Assembly: GCF_014650895.1 (NCBI RefSeq)
Contig: NZ_BMVV01000010.1
Location: 124,001 to 188,000 of the forward strand
Direction of reading: 5' to 3'
DNA length: 64,000 nt
DNA from: Streptomyces omiyaensis
Lineage (GTDB): Bacteria > Actinomycetota > Actinomycetes > Streptomycetales > Streptomycetaceae
The position numbers and the translations under genes are program-made. This document shows positions 9,211 through 17,442 of the stretch, piece after piece (the first letter of the stretch is position 1; each line of letters begins with the position of its first letter). The notes under the pieces are model-generated. The model saw only the letters and a program-made list of their open reading frames with translations, ran no database searches and had not been told where the DNA came from.

Positions 9211-9262
9211 GGTCAGCGAGAGGTGGGGCGAACCACCCGTTCGGGCGGCACGTCCGGGCGGG

Positions 9263-10309
9263 TCAGCCGCCGATGCGGACACCGAACTGGAAGGTGCCCA
9301 TGTAGTCCATCGACTCGTAGCGGACGCTGGCACCCGGCTTGGGGGCGTGCAGGATCGTGTTGTTGCCCGCGTACAGGCCGACGTGCGACAGGCTGTTGAA
9401 GAAGACCAGGTCGCCCGGCTTGAGCTGGCTGCGGCCGATCTTGGTGCCGTCGTTCTGCTGGGTGTAGGTGACCCGGGAGAGCTTGACGCCGGCCTTGCCG
9501 TAGGCCCACTGCGTGAGGCCGGAGCAGTCGTAGGCGTACGGACCCTCTTCGCCGGACTGGTACGGCTTGCCGATCTGGGTGGCGGCGGCGGCGAGGGCGG
9601 CGGCGCCCAGACCGTTGGCGGCGACCTCGTTGCCCAGGTCGACGCGCTCGCCGGCGGCGCGGCTGGCGCGCTGCGCCTTCTCCTGCTCCTCCTGCTGGAT
9701 TCGGGCGCGCTCGGCGGCGGTGAGGGTGCCGAGCAGCTTGCGCGCGTCCGTGAGCTTGCTCTGGATCTTGGCCTTCTTCTCGCCGAGCGTCTTGCGGACC
9801 TCTTCGAGGTCGGCGAGCTTGGCGGTGGCCTCGGCGCGCTGCTGGGCGAGGGTGCGCTGCTTGTCCTGGATGGTGGCGAGGACGTCGGCCTGCTGGTCCG
9901 TCACGCGGCCGATGGCGGACGCCTTGTCCAGGTAGTCCTCGGGGTTCGAGGAGAGGAAGAGCTGGAGCGCCGGGTCGATGCCGCCGGAGCGGTACTGGGC
10001 GCTGGCGACCGAACCGATCTGGTCCCGGAGGGTGTTCAGCTCCTGCTGACCACGCGCCACCCGGTCCTGGATCTGGCCGATCTCCTTCTGCAGCTTGCCG
10101 CGGCGCTCCTCGGCGAGGCTGTGCTGCTCCGTGGCCTCCTCGGCCTCGTGGTACAGGTCGTCGACCTTGGCCTTGACCTCGTCGATCTTCGGCTTGGGGG
10201 CCGCCTGGGCTCCGGTCTGGGCGGAGAACGCGACGGCGGCGGCCGCGGTCGCGGTGAGCACGGTCACGCGGGTGCGGCTCGGCTGCTTGGGTCGACGGTG
10301 GGACGCCAC
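9263..10309 (-). CDS. Secreted NlpC/P60 (C40) cell-wall hydrolase
   Basis: A 348-residue paralogue of the next gene downstream with the same plan: signal peptide, about 200-residue coiled coil rich in Gln/Glu/Lys/Arg, and a C-terminal NlpC/P60 domain. The catalytic cysteine is in YDCSGLTQWAY and the histidine in LSHVGLYAG, with HAPKPG after it. The start GTG at 10307-10309 gives MASHRRPKQPS, nearly identical to the paralogue. The C-terminal region is shorter in lysine and richer in glutamine than the paralogue, so the two have diverged. Predicted to remodel peptidoglycan outside the membrane. Confidence 0.92.
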   Translation of the reverse strand: MASHRRPKQPSRTRVTVLTATAAAAVAFSAQTGAQAAPKPKIDEVKAKVDDLYHEAEEATEQHSLAEERRGKLQKEIGQIQDRVARGQQELNTLRDQIGSVASAQYRSGGIDPALQLFLSSNPEDYLDKASAIGRVTDQQADVLATIQDKQRTLAQQRAEATAKLADLEEVRKTLGEKKAKIQSKLTDARKLLGTLTAAERARIQQEEQEKAQRASRAAGERVDLGNEVAANGLGAAALAAAATQIGKPYQSGEEGPYAYDCSGLTQWAYGKAGVKLSRVTYTQQNDGTKIGRSQLKPGDLVFFNSLSHVGLYAGNNTILHAPKPGASVRYESMDYMGTFQFGVRIGG

Positions 10310-10573
10310 GAAGGCGAGCTCCTCTTCCTCGAGCCGCCCGGCCGGTCAGGGGCAGGCGGTTCCTCCACGGATCGCCCGGGTGGGTGATCAACCGCGCGAA
10401 GGTTCGAGGCTCGACCCTAGTGACCAAGTTGTGATCAGTTCAAATCCCGCTGGCAAAAAACTCGCCCACGCAGCACTTTATTTACACGCATCACACGGCG
10501 CGTGACGGGCACTTGACGGTCCGCCGTCCATAAAACGGGCATAGGGCGCAAGAGTTGCGACCCGGGCGAGTCG

Positions 10574-11938
10574 TTACGAGAGACGTGAAAGGCGCTTCAG
10601 GAGCAAGGCCGACGCCACCGGTCGCGCACCGGCCTTCGCGACGCCGTCCGCCACCTCGCGGTCGGTCGAGACCACGACCACCGGCCGCCCCGGCGGCTCC
10701 GCCCGTACCAGCTGGCGGATCAACTCGTCCGCCGTGACACCGGGCTTGGAGAAGAGCACCCGCACCCCGCGCGGCGGCGCGAGGAGGACCGGCGCGGCCA
10801 GCTCCGCCCCGTCGAAGACGCAGGTGACCTCGGCGCCCGAGCGGGCCGCGAGCGCGGAGAGCCCGCCGAGCAGCCGCAGCCGCTGCTTCTCCAGCGGCAT
10901 CGTCGGATAACCGGTCTTGGTGACGTTGTAGCCGTCGACGACGAGATGGGTCTGCGGCAGCGTCAACAGCTGGTCGAGCAGGGCGGGATCGGTCTCCGAC
11001 AGCGCGCGGGTCGCGATGTCCTTCGGGGACATCCGCCCCGGCTCCACCGCGTCCACGGTGTCGGCGGGGTGCACCGACACCGGGGGCAGGGCCAGTTCGC
11101 GCCGCAGCCCCTGGGCCGCGTCGAGGACCGTGTCGAGCAGCAGCCGCAGCCGCATGTCCTCCACCGAGCGCCCCTCGCGGGCGGCCCGGCGGCTCGCCTC
11201 CAGGGCCGCCTCCACCTCGCCGAGCCGGGCCTTCAGGCGCCGCGACTCGCTCTCGGCGGCGGACACCTGGGCCGCCGACTCGGAGCGGGCGGCCTCGAAC
11301 TCGGCCTGGAGGCGGCGCACCGCCGCCTCGCCGCGCTTCACGTCGCTCTGGGCGCTGCGCAGCTTGCGGTGAAGCGATTCGGCTTCCCTGCGGGTGGCCT
11401 CCAGGTCGTGGCGGAGCTGCTCGGTCTCGCCCCGGGTCCGCTCGCGGGCGGCGGCCAGCTCCTCGCGGAGCCGCTCCACCTCGCGCCGGCCCGCCTCGTC
11501 GGCGCGCTCGGCGTCGGCCCGCTGGACCTCCTCGCCGGCGGCGGCCACCAGCTTGGCCCAGCCCGGCGGCCGGAGCACGTACGCCGCCGCGGCCACGTCG
11601 ACGGGGTCGGCGGCGGCGGGCGGGGTGCCGGTCTCGACGGAGGCGGCCAGTTCCGGCTGGGCCTGCCTGAGCCGTTCCCCGATCCGCTGCCGGAAGAGCG
11701 GATCGCCCTCCAGGGCGGCGGCCATCGCGTTGCCGGCGAACTTGGCGCGCCGGCTCGCGGTGAAGCGGGCGTACTGGCGCAGGGGGGCGGGCAGCTCGGC
11801 GACGGTGAGGCCGCCGAAGGCGTCGGCGACCAGCGCGATCACCCGCCGCCGCACCCCCTCCGGCAGGGGGTGGTCGAGCGTCTCGGCAGCGTCACCTGCC
11901 GCGCCGGCCGGTTCGCCACCGTGCGCGGGCTGCTCCAC
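10574..11938 (-). CDS. NYN-domain (YacP-like) RNA-binding/nuclease protein
   Basis: A 454-residue cytoplasmic protein in three parts. The N-terminal helical region (about 1-130) contains LPAPLRQYARFTASRRAKFAG. A charged coiled coil follows (about 140-250). The C-terminal NYN/PIN-like domain (about 300-454) starts at THLVVDGYNVTKTGYP and carries further acidic positions in CVFDGAEL and VVVSTDREVADG. These acidic residues are those expected to bind metal in YacP/Rae1-type RNases. The start is GTG 11938. It is followed upstream by a zinc-ribbon gene 34 bp away on the same strand, so the two may be cotranscribed. RNA target unknown. Confidence 0.8.
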   Translation of the reverse strand: MEQPAHGGEPAGAAGDAAETLDHPLPEGVRRRVIALVADAFGGLTVAELPAPLRQYARFTASRRAKFAGNAMAAALEGDPLFRQRIGERLRQAQPELAASVETGTPPAAADPVDVAAAAYVLRPPGWAKLVAAAGEEVQRADAERADEAGRREVERLREELAAARERTRGETEQLRHDLEATRREAESLHRKLRSAQSDVKRGEAAVRRLQAEFEAARSESAAQVSAAESESRRLKARLGEVEAALEASRRAAREGRSVEDMRLRLLLDTVLDAAQGLRRELALPPVSVHPADTVDAVEPGRMSPKDIATRALSETDPALLDQLLTLPQTHLVVDGYNVTKTGYPTMPLEKQRLRLLGGLSALAARSGAEVTCVFDGAELAAPVLLAPPRGVRVLFSKPGVTADELIRQLVRAEPPGRPVVVVSTDREVADGVAKAGARPVASALLLKRLSRLS

Positions 11939-11972
11939 GATCCGTCACCCCTACTGTCGTCGGCGCCGTCCC

Positions 11973-12215
11973 TCAGGACTCGACGCCCGGCTTGTCCACG
12001 AGTTCGATCTGGTCCACCGCGTTGCACCAGCGGCAGCGGACCGACTCGATGGTCTCACTGAGCACCTCGCGCTCCTCGACCTTGGGCTCCCCGGAGAGGT
12101 CCAGATGGACGTACTCGACGACCTTGGACGAGCGCGTGACGTCGAAGCGGGTCAGGTTGCCGCAGAGGGTGCAGCGCCAGCGGGTGTCGGCGGTCGGCAG
12201 GGGAACCGTCGTCAT
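11973..12215 (-). CDS. Small zinc-ribbon protein, uncharacterised
   Basis: An 80-residue protein with two CxxC pairs, CTLCGNLTRFD near residue 15 and CRWCNAVDQIE near residue 60, spaced as in a zinc ribbon. No signal peptide or membrane segment. It starts at ATG 12213-12215 and probably leads the transcript into the NYN-domain gene. I recognise it only as an actinobacterial conserved type without a known function. Confidence 0.75.
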   Translation of the reverse strand: MTTVPLPTADTRWRCTLCGNLTRFDVTRSSKVVEYVHLDLSGEPKVEEREVLSETIESVRCRWCNAVDQIELVDKPGVES

Positions 12216-12375
12216 GGTGGCCGTCCTTCTTCCTGTCGTGGTGGTACCGGTGCGGGAGCCGCGGTGCGCCGTCGGACTGCGGTGCTCGATCCCGTAACCC
12301 TACGGCCTCACCACAGGCCCCCCGGCCCGGCGAGGCGCTCTGTCCACTTCGTCCCTTCTGGGCCATGATCTGTCC

Positions 12376-13110
12376 ATGATCGACTGGCGAGGCACGGCCC
12401 TGGGCGCCTACAGGGGCGTCCGTACCGGACCCGCGGTGACCTACGGGCTGATCGCCGCCTGCTGTCTCCTCTTCATTGTCAGCCCGGTCTCCGGACTCAA
12501 CCCGTCGTACGGCACCGGCGACGAGCTCCTCTCGGCGCAGAGCGCCTACTTCCGGAGGTGGGGGGTGGTGCCGGCCGAGCTGATGCGGGGCGACCCGGGC
12601 GCGCTGCTCACCCCCTTCACCGCCCTCTTCGTGCACGGCGGCTGGCTCCACCTGCTCGGCAACATGCTCTTCCTCTGGGTCTTCGGGGCGATGGCCGAGG
12701 AGCGGATGGGGCACGCCGAGTTCGCCCTCTTCTACCTGGGCACCGGCTACGTGGCGCTGCTCGGCTACGCGGCGGCGCACGCCGACAGCGAGCAGACCCT
12801 GGTCGGGGCCTCGGGGGCGATCTCCGCGGTGCTCGGCGCCTTCCTCTTCCTCTTCCCCCGGTCCCGGGTGACCAGCCTCTTCCCCTTCCTCTTCTTCCTG
12901 CCGCTGCGGTTCCCGGCCTGGGCGGTGCTCGTCTTCTGGTTCACGCTCCAGTGGCTGGCCGCGCGGACGGCGGGCGCGGGCCCGGGGGTCGCCTATCTGG
13001 CCCACGTCGTGGGGTTCTCCGTCGGCTTCCTCTACGCCTGGGTGCGGTTCCGGGGTGGGGATAGAGTGAAAACCCCAGCAGCGGCGACCGAGGGAGACAG
13101 CCAGCCGTGA
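12376..13110 (+). CDS. Rhomboid-family intramembrane serine protease
   Basis: A 244-residue protein with about six membrane helices. The loop LTPFTALFVHGGWLHLLGNMLFLWVFG gives the H and N positions of rhomboids, VGASGAISAVLG carries the GxSG nucleophile, and VAYLAHVVGFSVG carries the catalytic histidine in the last helix. All key residues are therefore present. It cleaves membrane-anchored substrates within the bilayer; its targets are unknown. The stop overlaps the next start as GTGA, so the Lrp-like gene is translationally coupled. Confidence 0.9.
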   Translation: MIDWRGTALGAYRGVRTGPAVTYGLIAACCLLFIVSPVSGLNPSYGTGDELLSAQSAYFRRWGVVPAELMRGDPGALLTPFTALFVHGGWLHLLGNMLFLWVFGAMAEERMGHAEFALFYLGTGYVALLGYAAAHADSEQTLVGASGAISAVLGAFLFLFPRSRVTSLFPFLFFLPLRFPAWAVLVFWFTLQWLAARTAGAGPGVAYLAHVVGFSVGFLYAWVRFRGGDRVKTPAAATEGDSQP

Positions 13111-13388
13111 TCACCGCGATCGTCCTCATCAAGACCAGCGTGGACCGCATCCCCGAGATCGCGGAGTCGATCGCCGCGCTCGAGAACGTCAGCGAGGTCT
13201 TCTCGGTGACCGGCACCTACGACCTCATCGCGATGGTCCGGGTGCCGCGCCACGACGACCTGGCCGAGGTCATCCCCGGCCGGATCAGCAAGATCCCGGG
13301 CGTCGAGGCCACCGACACCCACGTGGCCTTCCGCACCTACTCGCAGCACGACCTGGAGGCGGCCTTCGCCATCGGCCTGGAGTCCTGA
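13107..13388 (+). CDS. Stand-alone Lrp/AsnC ligand-binding (RAM) domain protein
   Basis: A 93-residue protein that is just the regulation-of-amino-acid-metabolism (RAM) domain of Lrp/AsnC proteins: MITAIVLIKTSVDRIPEIAE, VSEVFSVTGTYDLIAMVRV and a final VEATDTHVAFRTYS strand. No DNA-binding domain is present, and the length is normal for the stand-alone class. Such proteins form effector-binding oligomers. The GTG start overlaps the rhomboid stop by four bases. Confidence 0.85.
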   Translation: MITAIVLIKTSVDRIPEIAESIAALENVSEVFSVTGTYDLIAMVRVPRHDDLAEVIPGRISKIPGVEATDTHVAFRTYSQHDLEAAFAIGLES

Positions 13389-13483
13389 GGCCGGGCCCCG
13401 CACCGGGGGCTCCGTGCCCGGGACTCCGTGCCCGGGACCCCGTACGGAGGACACCGCGTCACCGCGCCGGGGGGGGCGGCGCG

Positions 13484-13526
13484 GCGCCCGGATGAAGGAA
13501 TCCTCATCCGGGCTTCATCCGGGCGC
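13484..13526 (+). promoter_or_regulatory. Candidate OmpR-type operator before the two-component operon
   Basis: Two 11-bp direct repeats, CCTCATCCGGG (13502-13512) and CTTCATCCGGG (13513-13523), lie head to tail just upstream of the 13553 gene. An 11-bp period is typical of OmpR/PhoB-family binding. The same stretch is also a 14-bp perfect inverted repeat (13484-13497 with 13513-13526). A related 11-bp-period pair stands before the transporter at 16012, suggesting autoregulation and control of that gene. No T tract follows, so a terminator is less likely. Confidence 0.45.
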
Positions 13527-13552
13527 CCGCCTCCGGGCCCCACCCTGACGCC

Positions 13553-13834
13553 ATGTCCTTCACCCACCGCATGGCCGGCCTCGTCGCCGTCGTCGCCGTC
13601 CCGCTCGGGATCGCCGCGACCAGCTACGCGCTGACCGACGAGCCGGAGGCACCGCGGGTCCCGCCCGCCGTGCACCTCTCCACCACGCCGACCCCGGCGG
13701 GAACCGCGCCGACCGGTCCCGCGACCCCGACGGCCTCCCCCGCGTCGCCGTCCTCCCCGACGCCGCCGCCCTCCGACTCCGTCGTGCCCGGCCCCTCCGC
13801 CACGGGCGACGACGACGATGACGACCACGAGTGA
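13553..13834 (+). CDS. Small secreted Pro/Thr/Ser-rich protein with acidic tail
   Basis: A 93-residue protein with a signal-like N-terminus (MSFTHRMAGLVAVVAVPLGI), a low-complexity Pro/Ala/Thr/Ser middle, and a C-terminal run of six aspartates followed by HE. Nothing else recognisable. Its stop overlaps the kinase start as GTGA, so it is translated together with the sensor. The acidic tail could bind cations or interact with the cell wall or the sensor domain; this is only a guess. Being the first gene of the operon, it may be an accessory to signalling. Confidence 0.7.
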   Translation: MSFTHRMAGLVAVVAVPLGIAATSYALTDEPEAPRVPPAVHLSTTPTPAGTAPTGPATPTASPASPSSPTPPPSDSVVPGPSATGDDDDDDHE

Positions 13835-15246
13835 AACGCTCCGAACACCGCCTCTCCGCCCGCGTCCGCATCCTGCTCTGGCTGCTGCTCGTCATGGGCG
13901 TCGCGCTGGCCGCGGTCGCCGTGGTGACCCGCACCCTGCTGCTGCGCGACGCCGACCACCGCATCAACCAGCTGCTCACCCAGGAGACCGGGGAGTTCGC
14001 CAACTTCGTGGCCCAGGGCGTCGACCCGGACACCGGCCGCCGCTTCACCGACCCCGAGGCGCTGCTGCGGGTCTTCCTCCAGCGCCAGTACTCCGACCCG
14101 GACGAGGAACTGCTCGGCCTGGTCGGCACCGGCGGGCCCGCCCCGCGGGTCGTCCGGCAGTCCCGCGACCTGCCGAGCGGCCTCCCCCTCCACCGCGACC
14201 GGCCCTCGCTCGTCGCCGTCGCCGCCGCCCGGGAGCCCTCGGGCCGGATCGACCGGCGGCAGGGCGAGGTGCGGTGGGCCAAGGTGCCGATCGAGACCGG
14301 CGGGCCGCCGTCCGCCTTCGTCGTCGCCTTCCACGCCGACCGGCAGCAGGCCATCGCCGACGAGGCCTTCCGCATCCTGCTGGCCATATCGGGAGTGGCG
14401 CTGCTGCTGACCACCGGTGTCGGCTGGGTGGTCGCCGGCCGCATCCTCGCCCCCGTACGGGTGGTGCGGACGACCGCCGCCGAGCTGACCGAGCGGGACC
14501 TCACCCAGCGGATCCCGGTCCAGGGCAAGGACGACATCGCCGCGCTCGCCGAGACCTTCAACGCGATGCTCGACCGGCTGGAGCGGGCCTTCGCCGGACA
14601 GCGGCAGTTCGTGGACGACGCCGGGCACGAGCTGCGGACCCCGATCACCATCGTCCGCGGGCACCTGGAGCTGATGGGCGACGACCCGGCCGAGCGGGCG
14701 GAGACGGTCCGGCTCGTCACCGACGAGCTCGACCGGATGAGCCGCATCGTGGAGGACCTGCTGCTGCTCGCCAAGGCCGAACGGCCGGACTTCGTGCGGA
14801 CCGGGCCCGTGCAGCTCGGCGAGCTCACCGCCGACGTCTTCGTGAAGGCCCGGGCGCTGGGCGACCGCGACTGGGTGCTCGACGGGGTGGCCGACCGGGA
14901 GGTCTCGCTCGACGCCCAGCGGATCACCCAGGCGATGGTGCAGCTGGCGCAGAACGCCGTCCAGCACACCGTGCCGGGCGACCGGATCGCGATCGGCTCG
15001 CGGACCGCCGGCGGCCGGATCGAGCTGTACGTGGCGGACCGGGGCCCCGGCGTCCAGGAGCAGGACGCCGCGGTGATCTTCGAACGCTTCCGCCGGGGCA
15101 CCGCCCGGCGCGGGGCCCGCACCAGCGGCGCCGGGCTCGGACTCGCCATCGTCCGGGCGATCGCCGAGGGGCACCGCGGCGGGGCGGTCGAACTGCGCCC
15201 GACCGAGGGCGGCGGCGCCACCTTCGCACTTGTCTTCGAGGAATGA
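13831..15246 (+). CDS. OmpR-family sensor histidine kinase
   Basis: A 471-residue membrane kinase. The N-terminal membrane helix (about 10-35), an extracytoplasmic domain of about 140 residues and a second helix (about 185-210) are followed by a HAMP linker (AGRILAPVRVVRTTAAELTE). The HisKA domain has the phospho-acceptor H266 in DDAGHELRTPIT, and the ATPase domain has the N box (QNAVQHT), DRGPGV and GAGLGLAIVRAIAEGH. All catalytic boxes are intact. It is coupled to the small secreted protein upstream and lies 25 bp before its response regulator. The signal is unknown. Confidence 0.93.
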   Translation: MKRSEHRLSARVRILLWLLLVMGVALAAVAVVTRTLLLRDADHRINQLLTQETGEFANFVAQGVDPDTGRRFTDPEALLRVFLQRQYSDPDEELLGLVGTGGPAPRVVRQSRDLPSGLPLHRDRPSLVAVAAAREPSGRIDRRQGEVRWAKVPIETGGPPSAFVVAFHADRQQAIADEAFRILLAISGVALLLTTGVGWVVAGRILAPVRVVRTTAAELTERDLTQRIPVQGKDDIAALAETFNAMLDRLERAFAGQRQFVDDAGHELRTPITIVRGHLELMGDDPAERAETVRLVTDELDRMSRIVEDLLLLAKAERPDFVRTGPVQLGELTADVFVKARALGDRDWVLDGVADREVSLDAQRITQAMVQLAQNAVQHTVPGDRIAIGSRTAGGRIELYVADRGPGVQEQDAAVIFERFRRGTARRGARTSGAGLGLAIVRAIAEGHRGGAVELRPTEGGGATFALVFEE

Positions 15247-15271
15247 ATCCTCGGTTCCCAGAGGAGGGACC

Positions 15272-15931
15272 ATGAACCGCGTCCTGATCGCCGAGGACGA
15301 GGAGCGCATCGCCTCCTTCGTCGAGAAGGGCCTGCGCGCCAACGGCTTCACCACCACGGTGGCCGCCGACGGCGACGCCGCGCTCGCCCTGGCGCTCACC
15401 GGAGGCTTCGACCTGATGGTCCTGGACATCGGCCTGCCCGGCCGGGACGGCTTCACCGTCCTGCGGGAGCTGCGCGAGGCCCGGGCGACCCTGCCCGTCC
15501 TCGTCCTGACCGCCCGCGACTCGGTCCGGGACACGGTCGCCGGTCTGGAGGGCGGCGCCGACGACTGGATGACCAAGCCCTTCCGCTTCGAGGAGCTGCT
15601 GGCCCGGATCCGGCTGCGGCTGCGGACCGCCGCCCGCGCCCCCGAGGTCACCGTGCTCCGCAGCGGCGACCTCGGCCTGGACCTGCGGACCCGCCGGGCC
15701 CGGGCCGGGGAGCGGACGGTGGACCTGACCGCCCGCGAGTTCGTGCTCCTGGAGCTGTTCCTGCGCCACCCCGGGCAGGTGCTCTCGCGGGAGCAGATCC
15801 TCTCCCACGTCTGGGGGTACGACTTCGACCCCGGCTCCAACATCGTGGACGTCTACGTCCGGGCCCTGCGGAAGAAGCTGGGCGCGGAGCGGCTGGAGAC
15901 GGTGCGGGGCATGGGGTACCGGATGCCGTGA
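15272..15931 (+). CDS. OmpR-family response regulator
   Basis: A 219-residue two-domain regulator. The receiver domain carries the acidic pair (AEDEER), phospho-acceptor D52 in VLDIGLPG, T in VLTARD and K in TKPF. The C-terminal winged helix includes LDLTAREFVLLELFL and SREQILSHVWGYDFDPGSNIVDVYV. The start ATG at 15272 follows a strong GAGGAGGG site; an in-frame GTG further up overlaps the kinase and has none. It is the partner of the kinase just upstream and probably binds the 11-bp-period repeats at 13502 and 15961. Confidence 0.94.
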   Translation: MNRVLIAEDEERIASFVEKGLRANGFTTTVAADGDAALALALTGGFDLMVLDIGLPGRDGFTVLRELREARATLPVLVLTARDSVRDTVAGLEGGADDWMTKPFRFEELLARIRLRLRTAARAPEVTVLRSGDLGLDLRTRRARAGERTVDLTAREFVLLELFLRHPGQVLSREQILSHVWGYDFDPGSNIVDVYVRALRKKLGAERLETVRGMGYRMP

Positions 15932-15960
15932 CGGCTCCGGCCGGAGGTACGTGAACCTTC

Positions 15961-15982
15961 CTTCATGGAGGGCTCATCGACC
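15961..15982 (+). promoter_or_regulatory. Candidate response-regulator site before the transporter
   Basis: CTTCATGGAGG (15961-15971) followed directly by GCTCATCGACC (15972-15982) repeats the YTCAT core with the same 11-bp period seen at 13502-13523. It lies 30 bp before the transporter start. Match is partial, so this is a lead rather than a proven operator. Confidence 0.35.
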
Positions 15983-16011
15983 GCTCACCGGCCGGCCGGA
16001 GGGTGGTTCCC

Positions 16012-17442
16012 GTGAACCCCTCCCTCCGACAGACGGTGTGGCTCTGCCTCGCGCTCGGCGCCTGCGCGGTGCTCGCCGTCCCCGGCACCGCCCCCGGCCT
16101 GGGCGGCGAGGCCCGGCTGACCCTGGCCGTCTTCGCCCTCGCGACCTGCGCCTGGATCGCCGCCCCGGTCGACGACACCCACATCGCGCTGGGCGCCGGA
16201 CTCGCCCTCACCGTCACCGGGGTGATCAGCGCCGACACCCTCTTCGCCACCCTCGGCGACGCCACCGTCTGGCTACTGATCTGCGCCTTCGTCCTCGCGG
16301 CGGCGGTGACCCGGACCGGGCTCGCCGGCCGGGCGGCCGCCTTCCTCGTCACCGGGGCCCGCTCCGTGCGCCGGCTGGTCCACCTCACCACCGCCGCGCT
16401 CGTCGTCACCGCCTTCGCCGTGCCGGCCACCTCCGGGCGGGCCGCGCTGGCCCTGCCGGTCTTCCTCGCCCTCGCCCACGCGCTGGCCGGACGGCGCCGG
16501 CTGGTGGTGATGCTGGCCCTGCTCTTCCCCACCGTCGTCCTGCTGTCGGCGGTCGCCACCCTGATCGGCGCGGGCGCCCACCTGATCACCGTCCGGGTGC
16601 TCCTGGAACAGACCGGCGAGTCCCTCGGCTTCGCCCGCTGGCTGGTGCTCGGCCTCCCGCTCGCGGTGGCCGCCTCCCACCTGGCGGCCGAGACCGTGCT
16701 GCTCACCGCCACCCGCCGCGAGGAGCGCCGGGAACCCGTCCGGATCACCGTCGCCGCGCTCCAGGAGCACTCCGCCACCCCGGTGTCGGGCCCGCTCTCC
16801 CCGCCCGAGCAGCGCTGCCTCCTGCTGCTCTGCACGGTGGTGGCGCTCTGGTGCTCCGAGCCGCTGCACGGCGTCTCGCCCGCGGTGGTCGCGCTGATCG
16901 GCGCGGTGGTGGCCTCCTCCCCCGCGCTCGGCACGGTCCGGATGAAGGACGGGCTGCGGTCGGTGCCCTGGGCGATGCTGCTCTTCATGGCGGCGACCAC
17001 CGCGATGGGCGTGGCCCTGGTCGACTCCGGCGCGGCCGGGTGGCTGGTCGGCGGGATGCCGGTCGGGCTGCCCCCGTGGGCGTTCCTCGCCGTCGTCGTC
17101 GCCGTGAGCACCGCCGCCCACCTGGTGCTCCAGTCCCGCTCGGCCCGCTCCTCGGTCCTGGTGCCGCTGGTGGTGGCCGCGGCGGTGGGCGCCGGGATCA
17201 ACCCGGTGGCCGCCGCGCTCGCCTCCACCGCCGCCGCGGGCTTCTGCCAGACGCTGCCGGCCTCGGCGAAGCCGGTCGCCCTCTTCGCCGAACCGCCGGA
17301 CGGGGTCCCGACCTTCACCCCGCGCCACCTGCTGCGGCTCTCCGCCGTGCTCGCCCCGCTCAGCGCCGCCCTGGTGCTCTGCTTCGCCCTCGTCGTCTGG
17401 CCGCTGCTCGGCGTGCCCGTCCTTCAGGAGTCCCGGCCGTGA
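16012..17442 (+). CDS. SLC13/DASS-type anion transporter (divalent anion:Na+ symporter-like)
   Basis: A 476-residue protein with about twelve membrane segments arranged as two halves. The first half has VPATSGRAALALPVF and the second ASTAAAGFCQTLPASAKPVA; these are the equivalents of the SNT-like hairpin motifs of SLC13/DASS and ArsB/NhaD-like permeases. Likely substrates are carboxylates or inorganic anions. GTG 16012 was preferred over GTG 16003 because GGAGGG ends eight bases before it. The stop overlaps the glycerate kinase start as GTGA, so uptake of glycerate or a related acid is an attractive inference. The operator-like repeat upstream links it to the adjacent two-component system. 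Confidence 0.75.
   Translation: MNPSLRQTVWLCLALGACAVLAVPGTAPGLGGEARLTLAVFALATCAWIAAPVDDTHIALGAGLALTVTGVISADTLFATLGDATVWLLICAFVLAAAVTRTGLAGRAAAFLVTGARSVRRLVHLTTAALVVTAFAVPATSGRAALALPVFLALAHALAGRRRLVVMLALLFPTVVLLSAVATLIGAGAHLITVRVLLEQTGESLGFARWLVLGLPLAVAASHLAAETVLLTATRREERREPVRITVAALQEHSATPVSGPLSPPEQRCLLLLCTVVALWCSEPLHGVSPAVVALIGAVVASSPALGTVRMKDGLRSVPWAMLLFMAATTAMGVALVDSGAAGWLVGGMPVGLPPWAFLAVVVAVSTAAHLVLQSRSARSSVLVPLVVAAAVGAGINPVAAALASTAAAGFCQTLPASAKPVALFAEPPDGVPTFTPRHLLRLSAVLAPLSAALVLCFALVVWPLLGVPVLQESRP

Noticed and set aside
10310..10450. A c-di-AMP (ydaO-type) riboswitch in the leader of the NlpC/P60 gene, as expected for muralytic genes in Streptomyces.
   Set aside because: The conserved GGGGUGAAU and CAGCUxACC elements are missing; only GC hairpins and TGATCA repeats are visible.
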